From: Colias croceus
Lineage: Eukaryota; Arthropoda; Insecta; Lepidoptera; Pieridae
Reading direction: 5' to 3'
Length of the DNA: 64,000 bases
Assembly: GCF_905220415.1 (NCBI RefSeq)
Contig: NC_059566.1
Span: 2,666,001 to 2,730,000 of the forward strand
Both the position numbers and the translations under genes were made by a program. The notes below the pieces were generated by a model. It was not told the DNA's origin and ran no database searches. It was given only the letters and a program-made list of their open reading frames with translations. This document shows positions 57,564 to 64,000 of the stretch, in pieces; position 1 is the stretch's first letter; every line of letters starts with the position of its first letter.

Positions 57564-58346
57564 ATGTTACAGGAAATGTATGTAATCCGTCATTGTATAC
57601 AATTCCTAGGAAATGTATACAATTCCTAAAATCGTACGGAAATGTGTGAAATAAATTATTTTATACACATTTCCTAGGAAATCTATACATTTCCTAAATA
57701 GCTATCGGAAATGTAAAACATTTAAGATATTGATATGTCGCAGGCAAGGGTTGAACTAAAGCAAAGGGGGCGCAGGACTTAAAAAAATTTTGATGGAGTT
57801 GGTGTCATTATAACACCTATTTATTATTGTTTTATCGTAAAGATTACGCTTATATAAGCATGTTTTATAGGAACAACTTTTCTCTAAAATCAAAAATAGC
57901 CGAGATATTCGCCCTCAAAGTTAGGTTAGGTTTAGGTTAGGTTAGCCGTTAGGTTAGGTTAGGTTAGGTTTGTTAAAAAAAAAACTACACAGAAATAGCT
58001 TCGCGGGGCTCCGTCAACGAAGATCGAACGATCGAAGATAATAATATGAACATAATATTATTACAATTTTACGGTATGACTGTTACCCGATTGTATCAAT
58101 AAGAGCTATAAAAAAAAATAACAACGTGTTTTATTACAGAAAGCATTTACTTTACACATTTCCTAATACGATATAGGAATTGTATACAATTCCTAGGAAG
58201 ATTATACATTTCCTAGGATATGCATGCATTAAATAGTTTTTTAAACAATATTTTATACATTTCCTAAATGGTATCGGAATTGTACACATTTCCTAGGAAT
58301 TGTCAATTGTATACAATTCCTTGATTTCATACATTTCCGGTAACAT
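57564..58346. mobile_element. MITE-like element full of GGAAATGTATAC motifs
   Basis: Imperfect inverted ends atgttacaggaaatgtatg and catacatttccggtaacat. More than a dozen copies of tatacatttcc / tacaattcctagg in both orientations lie near the two ends, like subterminal transposase-binding repeats. No coding content. Confidence 0.6.
57921..57970 (+). repeat. Interstitial telomeric repeat (TTAGG)n
   Basis: About nine TTAGG units, interrupted once by ccg and once by an extra t. TTAGG is the canonical insect telomere repeat, including Lepidoptera. Confidence 0.85.
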
Positions 58347-58349
58347 ATA

Positions 58350-59460
58350 TAAAAAATGTGTATATCGCGATTATAAAGACGTTACGATTATAATCTAATT
58401 CGCGAGATAGCTATCTATTGATATTGTAGTTCAAAATCAATATGAACATGCTAGGCTAGTTGTAGTAGTGTTGAGCTCACTGAGCTCAAGCATCCATGAT
58501 ATAAATTATTTAATTGTTACTATCAGTAAAGGTAGACTGACTTATTTTTTAGATTGGAGAATGGCCATGCATAGGTACTCGCGGCCGGGATAGGGTTGTG
58601 GTTTATGTCCGACTTCAACTTCCTACAATAAAATCTAATAGCAATACTGCCCTGATAAGTGATAACAAAGAATGCAGTAATCGACATTTTTGGGATTTTT
58701 ACTTTTTGCAAGAAATGGGATCCCAAGGGGTTTATTAACATGAAAAAAAAATAATTTCATAAAAAAAGTACCCGGAAGTATGTTTTTTAGCTAACGATTT
58801 TTGCAGTACTTACATGAAAACTATATCAATGATAAGAAAAAGCGCCGTATTAAACATGTGCTAAAAAATAATGCAGTTCTTGTTAAGATACCCTAAAACA
58901 AAGTGCAGTAATAGCCATTACTGTAGCATTTTATTCTAGTGTCTGTAGACCAATTGCTACGTCAAAACGCAGTTCTCCACATTACTGCATTTGTGTGTAG
59001 TAAAAGCACAGGTAAAAGTTCGCGAGATCGTAACCGTACGATACAATGCTGCGTTTTGTTGAAGCAAATCTCTGCGTCGTCGTCGTTCGGTGAAGTGAGA
59101 CGTGCGGCACGTGTGCTGCTCCTGCGCGCTGTTTGTTTTTTAAGTCATGTACATGTCAGTTTAACTGATGTTAAAATAAATGTTGTCTTAATAAAACTAA
59201 ATTTTCTTCTACAAATTGTTTAATTTTAATATCCCCGCAGTATATTTATAATTTAATAAACCAATTACCTGGTATCCAGTTACAGTAATGAAAAATTTGA
59301 GATGGCAATACTGAACGTTGAACAAAAAAAAATGTTATGTCAAAAACTTTAGTTTTGACGTTGACAGTTGTGTAATGGATAACCTATCGTCATAGAAGTT
59401 ATTTATTGTTGTAATACATATTTATTCTAAAAACATACACTTTGAACTTTTAAATATGAA
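58350..59460. other. Intergenic region between the Tudor gene and the bZIP-like gene
   Basis: No repeat family recognised. The plus-strand frame at 58939-59223 has no similarity I can name and is not supported. Divergent promoters of both flanking genes should lie within 57300-59460. Confidence 0.4.
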
Positions 59461-59462
59461 GG

Positions 59463-59520
59463 ATGGATGATAATGCGAAGAACGCTTCGTCGTATCAGCA
59501 CGACCAGGAAATATTAGACG
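59463..59520 (+). CDS. bZIP-like gene exon 1
   Basis: 19 codons plus one base. The upstream ATG at 59455 is followed by a stop after four codons. Confidence 0.6.
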
Positions 59521-61347
59521 GTAAGTTGCATACGTTAAGCAGATGTAATATGAAACTTCCAGGAATCAACAGGTAGTACAAGTATGACGCAAAAATTCTT
59601 ATTCGTTTTAATTTTATTTTGTATTCTTAGCAATCCTGTGCTCTGTTTACAACGTTTAATACGTATTTGCATAAAAGTTGTATTTTTCACGAATAAAATT
59701 ACGATAAAAATAAAACAATGATTGTTTTCATATAGACTATAGTTCAATTCAACTATCTTATTAAGTTAGGTATGTTCATTAATACATTGACATATTTTAT
59801 AAACGATTGAACTATTTATTATAATTGTGGCCTACTCTCTGATTTATTACATATTGTGTTTGATGAACTTCTTTAAAATAACTTAAAAACATCAAATTAA
59901 AAGTTAAAAAGTGTGCTTCCATTAATGTTACTAATTATTACTACTATTCAGAAGTCAAGTTAGTTAGTTTAGAATCAATTTACAAAAATTTTATATAGTA
60001 GTAACATAGTCCTACTAATATTATAATTATGCAAAAGTTTGTAAGGATGTGTGTGTTTGTTAATCTTTCACGCAAATACTACTGAACTGATTACAATGAA
60101 AGTTAGCACACATATAGAGTGTAATTTGGATTAACACATAGGATAGGTTTTATCCCGGAAATCCCACAGGAAAGGGACTTTGTGGGTTTTTACTTTGAAA
60201 GCTAGTTATATATAAATTGGTACAGAAAATGAAATTTAATTGAACAAGGAAAACATGTGTAACAATTATAATTGTTTAAAAATACATGAGAAGTTTTTGA
60301 GCTTATTGTAAAGAGATAATGCAGCAATAATTTTTATAATATTATGTAATAACTAGATTTCCGCCCGCTGCCTCGCCCGCGTTTTCAAAGGAAAACCCGC
60401 ATAGTTCCCGTTCCTGTGGGATTTCCGGGATAAAACCTATCCTATGTGTTAATCCAAATTACCCTCTATATGTGTGCTAAATTTCATTGTAATCGGATCA
60501 GTAGTTTTTACGTGAAAGAGTAACAAACATCCATACATCCATACATTCATACATCCATACTTACAAACTTTCGCCTTTATAATAGTATTGAGATATATTA
60601 TTACATATTATCTAGCTAACTGATATTATAACTAACTGATATATAGCATAACTAATATTATAAAGCTGAAGAGTTTGTTTTGTTTAAACGCGCTAATCTC
60701 AGGAACTACTGGTCCGATTTGAAAAATACTTTCAGTGTAGATAGCCCATTTATTGAGGAAGGTGACAGGCTATATATAATTACGCTAAGACCAACAGGAG
60801 CGGCGCCACGCAGGTGAAACTGTGAAGCGCAGCTAGTATCACATATAATTTAATTTTCTCTCTTTTATGAGTGCAAAAAAGACTAAATAAAAATTGATAA
60901 GTATATAAAATAACAATCATGTTTTAGGGAATAATGAAGAAAACCTTTTTGCCTTACTTTTTATTAACAGTGTATCCTTGGTACAGTGGTTGACGCGTGA
61001 GCGTAGCACCGAGAGGTCCTGGGTTTGATTCCCGGTGGAGACGAAGAAAAAAAAAATGTCTCGGTCTGGTAGGACACAGAAGGCTGATCACCTACTTGTC
61101 CCTAAAGAAAATCGATCAGTGAAACAGATGTGTAATGCATCTGCCCCTGACCCCACTAGGGGACATGGGACTTCCCTTTTTTTAATAACAAGTATTATAA
61201 CAAATTTCAGCTCGCGGTATCAACATGACAGTGGAGGACGTAGCCGGTCTACCGACTTGCAAATATTCAGAACGTGTGCAGTCATTGAATTTGAATGAGG
61301 ATGATCTTGTGTTTCTGAAAGGGCTAAGACGGAGGATACGGAATAGG
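59463..61347 (+). CDS. Possible CNC/BACH-type bZIP transcription factor, first two coding exons (3' part beyond window)
   Basis: Exon 1 is 59463-59520: ATG in good context (A at -3, G at +4), MDDNAKNASSYQHDQEILD, GTAAGT donor, phase 1. Exon 2 is 61211-61347: tttcag acceptor, RGINMTVEDVAGLPTCKYSE then RVQSLNLNEDDLVFLKGLRR and RIRNR, GTAAGG donor, phase 0. The LN..DL.FLK.LRRR.RNR stretch resembles the conserved lead-in to the basic region of CNC and BACH bZIP factors. The DNA-contacting NxxAAxxCR part would start in the next exon, which I could not find before base 64000. No BTB domain precedes it. Identification is tentative; the exon structure is firmer than the family. Confidence 0.55.
60009..60838. 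mobile_element. Three Helitron-like repeats in the bZIP-like gene intron
   Basis: 60009-60200 (+), 60354-60590 (-) and 60655-60838 (+). Confidence 0.5.
60975..61190 (+). mobile_element. SINE-1, copy 3
   Basis: tccttggtacagtggttgac head, A-run, body to ggacatgggacttcc. Ends 20 bp before exon 2. Confidence 0.75.
61211..61347 (+). CDS. bZIP-like gene exon 2
   Basis: 137 nt, ending RIRNR at GTAAGG. The preceding intron holds a SINE-1 and Helitron-like repeats. Confidence 0.65.
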
Positions 61348-61365
61348 GTAAGGTTTTTATTAAAC

Positions 61366-61800
61366 TAGCTTACCGCCTGCGGTTTCGCCCGCTTTGTCTA
61401 AAACCTAATAAATTATATACTAAAACCTTCGTCTTGAATCACTCTATCTATTAAAAAAAACCGCATCAAAATCCGTTGCGTAGTTTTAAAGATTTAAGCA
61501 TACAAAGGGACATAGGGACAGAGAAAGTGACTTTGTTTTATACTGTGTAGTGATAACAAAATGAGTAAATAAAATAATTTGGGCTTGCTGTTTGAATTTT
61601 AATTAGGGCAGGAAGGGTAATGTTATATAGACAACTAGCCTGCCTACCGCGGTTTCACTCGCGCAGTCAAATAAAAACCCGCATAATTCCCGTTCCCGTG
61701 GGATTTCCGGGATAAAACCCATCCTATAGTCTTACTCAGGTCTCAAGCTAACTCTGTACCAAATTTCATCTTTATTGGTTCAGCAGAAGGGCACAAACAG
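61366..61800 (-). mobile_element. Helitron-like repeats
   Basis: 61366-61560 (gcttaccgcctgcggtttcg; same family as 31014-31225) and a degraded cccgcgcagtc-type piece at 61640-61800. Confidence 0.45.
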
Positions 61801-61834
61801 GCAAGCACAGTTATAATACAAGTAGATAACTGCG

Positions 61835-62083
61835 TTAAAAACAACCGACTTCAAACTTGCACTTGCAACATTTACAAATACAGACAAAAATGCTCATAAA
61901 ATAAAAACTACTGGGCCTATCCGAATAAAATTTTTATGGGACCAATTCGACACCATCCCGCATCAAACAAAAAAAGAATCACGTAAATCGGTTCAGAAAC
62001 CTCTGAGTAATCGGTGTACATACATAAAAAAAAAACATACCGGCCGAATTGATAACCTCCTCCTTTTTTTTGAAGTCGGTTAA
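61835..62083 (+). mobile_element. AACCGACTTCAA MITE, copy 4
   Basis: ttaaaaacaaccgacttcaa to tgaagtcggttaa. Confidence 0.7.
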
Positions 62084-63027
62084 TTAGTTAGAATGTAAAG
62101 TTTTATTGTCTTATAGTGAAAGGAAATTCTCAAGGGCCTATATCACTCTCTAGCCTCCTTACTATCTTATACACAACAATCGTATATTAAAATAGCTTTG
62201 TTGTGACGTTGAAGAATGACAAACATACAAAAACACTTTTGATTTTATAATATAACTTATTAGTAAAGATAGCCGTTTTCGATAAATGGACTATCCAATG
62301 AAAAAGCCGCAGCAGCTTAGAAAAATTACACAGCTCAACAAAAAAACAATTTTTTTTTGTTGCCCTGGATATTTCTACAGATTTATATATTTCAAGTACC
62401 CAGTTTGCGAATGTAATCATTAAAATTATTTAATTGGCTCTAGTTTTTTTTAAATTTGGATTTTCATATATATAAAAATTTCTTACGGCCCTTCAGAGTA
62501 CGGGTTACTAACAAGTGTTTATTTTTAGGTGAATTACGTTTTCTGCACATTTATTCGCTCAGACATAACCCTATTCTATAAAACTGACTGTAGAATATCA
62601 GAATAATAAATGGTTTCTGTAAAAAAAACATTTTTATGAACAACAATGTTCGGTTTGTATTGAGTTAAAGAAACCCAGTAGCACTTGGTCAGCAAAGTGG
62701 ATAGGTATACGAAATTCCCTTGATGTTTTTATTAATAGAATTAGACAAAGCAAATTCATTAGGAATAATTAATAAATATGAAAATTTAGGCCTTTGAGGG
62801 AATCTAGAAGTATAAGAAGAATACCCGATGGCCCTACAGGACGGGCGTGTCGACAATTGATAAAAAATGAAAATTTAACAAAATTTAATAACTGATGCTG
62901 AATGTAAATTATGGAGAGATATAGTATTAATTAATTTAAGATTAATTTAAAACACCAAATTATAAAGAAATGGCACAACAGTTGTTTAAAAAACTTCATT
63001 ATTTTATGAGCAAATACGAGCATAAAG

Positions 63028-63200
63028 CTACACTTTGCCCACAGTCTCCTGGATAGATATCCAGTAAATCTGCGGAATTTCTGTGAGAAACAGGAAGAAC
63101 ACATCGAAAAAGAAGTAAAAATTATGGAATAATGGTATCAGGGTATATGGGATCGTCACATGATGGCAGATTACTGATGGTCCATAAGAAAACTATTGTC
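63028..63200 (+). pseudogene. Broken fragment of an arthropod mobile-element protein
   Basis: The frame reads LHFAHSLLDRYPVNLRNFCE, KQEEHIEKEVKIME, stop, WYQGIWDRHMMADY, stop, WSIRKLL. It resembles a repeat-encoded arthropod protein with LHSHL..FP...G..SEE.GERFHQDI..ME.RYQG.W...MMADYCW. Two in-frame stops show it is dead. Nothing else is seen from 62084 to 64000 apart from AT-rich sequence. Confidence 0.55.
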
Positions 63201-64000
63201 CCAAAATTAACTAAGAAGAGAAGCTTATAAAATCTATTTCCTTGTACTATTTCATAAGTTTTAATGATTTTTCTCTATTTTTATATCCATTTGAATTAAT
63301 TAAATACTAAAACAAAACAATAAGTAAAACTTTGTAATAAATAAATGATGTAAAACAAATATACCTTCTATTTCATGCTGCGTTTTAGAGTCTAGTAAGA
63401 AAATTAGGATAAAAAAAAACTAGAGCCAATCTACCAAAACCATTAATAGTTCTATATATAATATGCATTAAATTATTCGAAACCACTTTCACATCCAGGG
63501 CAACAAAATCATTGTTGACCAGTGTTATCCTAGCATGATGTACTTAGTAATTCTATGTCTCAATTTTTTTTGACAAAAAATATTATTGTTCTTTACTGAA
63601 TATCGAATGTAATAGTATTATTAAATGCAATTAAGACTTCTCCAAATGAATGCCTATAAAACCGCGGCACACAGCTAGTGAATTCGCAAAAATGCCACAT
63701 CCATTCACATCGACTCGCGTTACGATAAAGTATGGATGCGGTATCGTGTTACACGGCTTACCGCGGTGTTGTGTTGCAACTTGCACTGGGAAATAACTGT
63801 CACTGAATTGTGAATACATTCTAAACATATTTGCAATTTACTGAAAAAAAAAGTCTTGTTATGATTCAATTCAATTTTTCGAAGGGTGGCAATTTTGTTT
63901 GAGTACAATAAGTCTTGTTATGTCTTTAGTACTTTGTCCTGAAAAATTGGAGTATCGAACACTCAAAGAAACTTTCGAATCGGACATGTAATTGCCGAGA

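Noticed and set aside
57921..57970. Chromosome end
   Set aside because: Only about nine TTAGG units with unique genic sequence on both sides.
58939..59223. 94-codon plus-strand frame
   Set aside because: No similarity, no splice context, and hydrophobic run at the end looks like chance.

Overview
The window looks like nuclear DNA of a lepidopteran (butterfly or moth). It is AT-rich and full of introns. It is packed with elements typical of that order: Helitron-like repeats ending in gcgggcgaagccgcgggcgg...CTAGT, tRNA-derived SINEs, MITEs with terminal inverted repeats (TIRs), and a short interstitial TTAGG array. All exon structures below were built by eye from splice consensus, phase continuity and protein similarity.

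Layout. (1) 1-3520: two divergent genes for basic, Lys/Asn-rich proteins that I do not recognise, with start codons about 170 bp apart. The minus-strand gene runs off the left edge. (2) 3520-12690: intergenic and transposon-rich, including a P-type element with THAP-domain remnants and an 8-bp target-site duplication (TSD). (3) 12693-57297, minus strand: one large gene occupies most of the window. I reconstruct 31 coding-exon units (one split in two) plus a 5' non-coding exon. The joins give 1,323 codons and a stop with every phase consistent. Domain order is RRM, coiled coil, MYND zinc finger, Arg/Ser-rich linker, four extended Tudor domains. This is the architecture of the Vreteno/TDRD1 family of piRNA-pathway scaffolds. 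Its introns hold nearly every transposon class named here. (4) 41339-44554 (perhaps to 44656), same strand, inside the intron before the MYND exon: an intronless 1,071-codon reading frame with three full and one partial DUF4780-like repeats. It could be a nested gene or an alternative last exon of the Tudor gene. (5) 57300-59460: intergenic, with a MITE rich in GGAAATGTATAC motifs and the TTAGG array. (6) 59463-61347, plus strand: the first two exons of a gene whose second exon resembles the region leading into a CNC/BACH-type bZIP basic region. The rest lies beyond the window. (7) 61348-64000: repeats and a broken mobile-element protein fragment.

The most notable biology is in the Tudor gene. 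Two adjacent Tudor cassettes arose by tandem duplication. One Tudor exon of cassette 1 has been split by transposon debris and can still be spliced in frame with loss of exactly three codons. The 3' half of the MYND exon is repeated downstream with intact donor sites. Only Tudor 3 keeps a canonical aromatic-cage motif. In an adjoining intron a PIF/Harbinger element (TSD TTA) abuts a P/THAP element whose 8-bp TSD overlaps the Harbinger TSD, so the order of insertion can be read.
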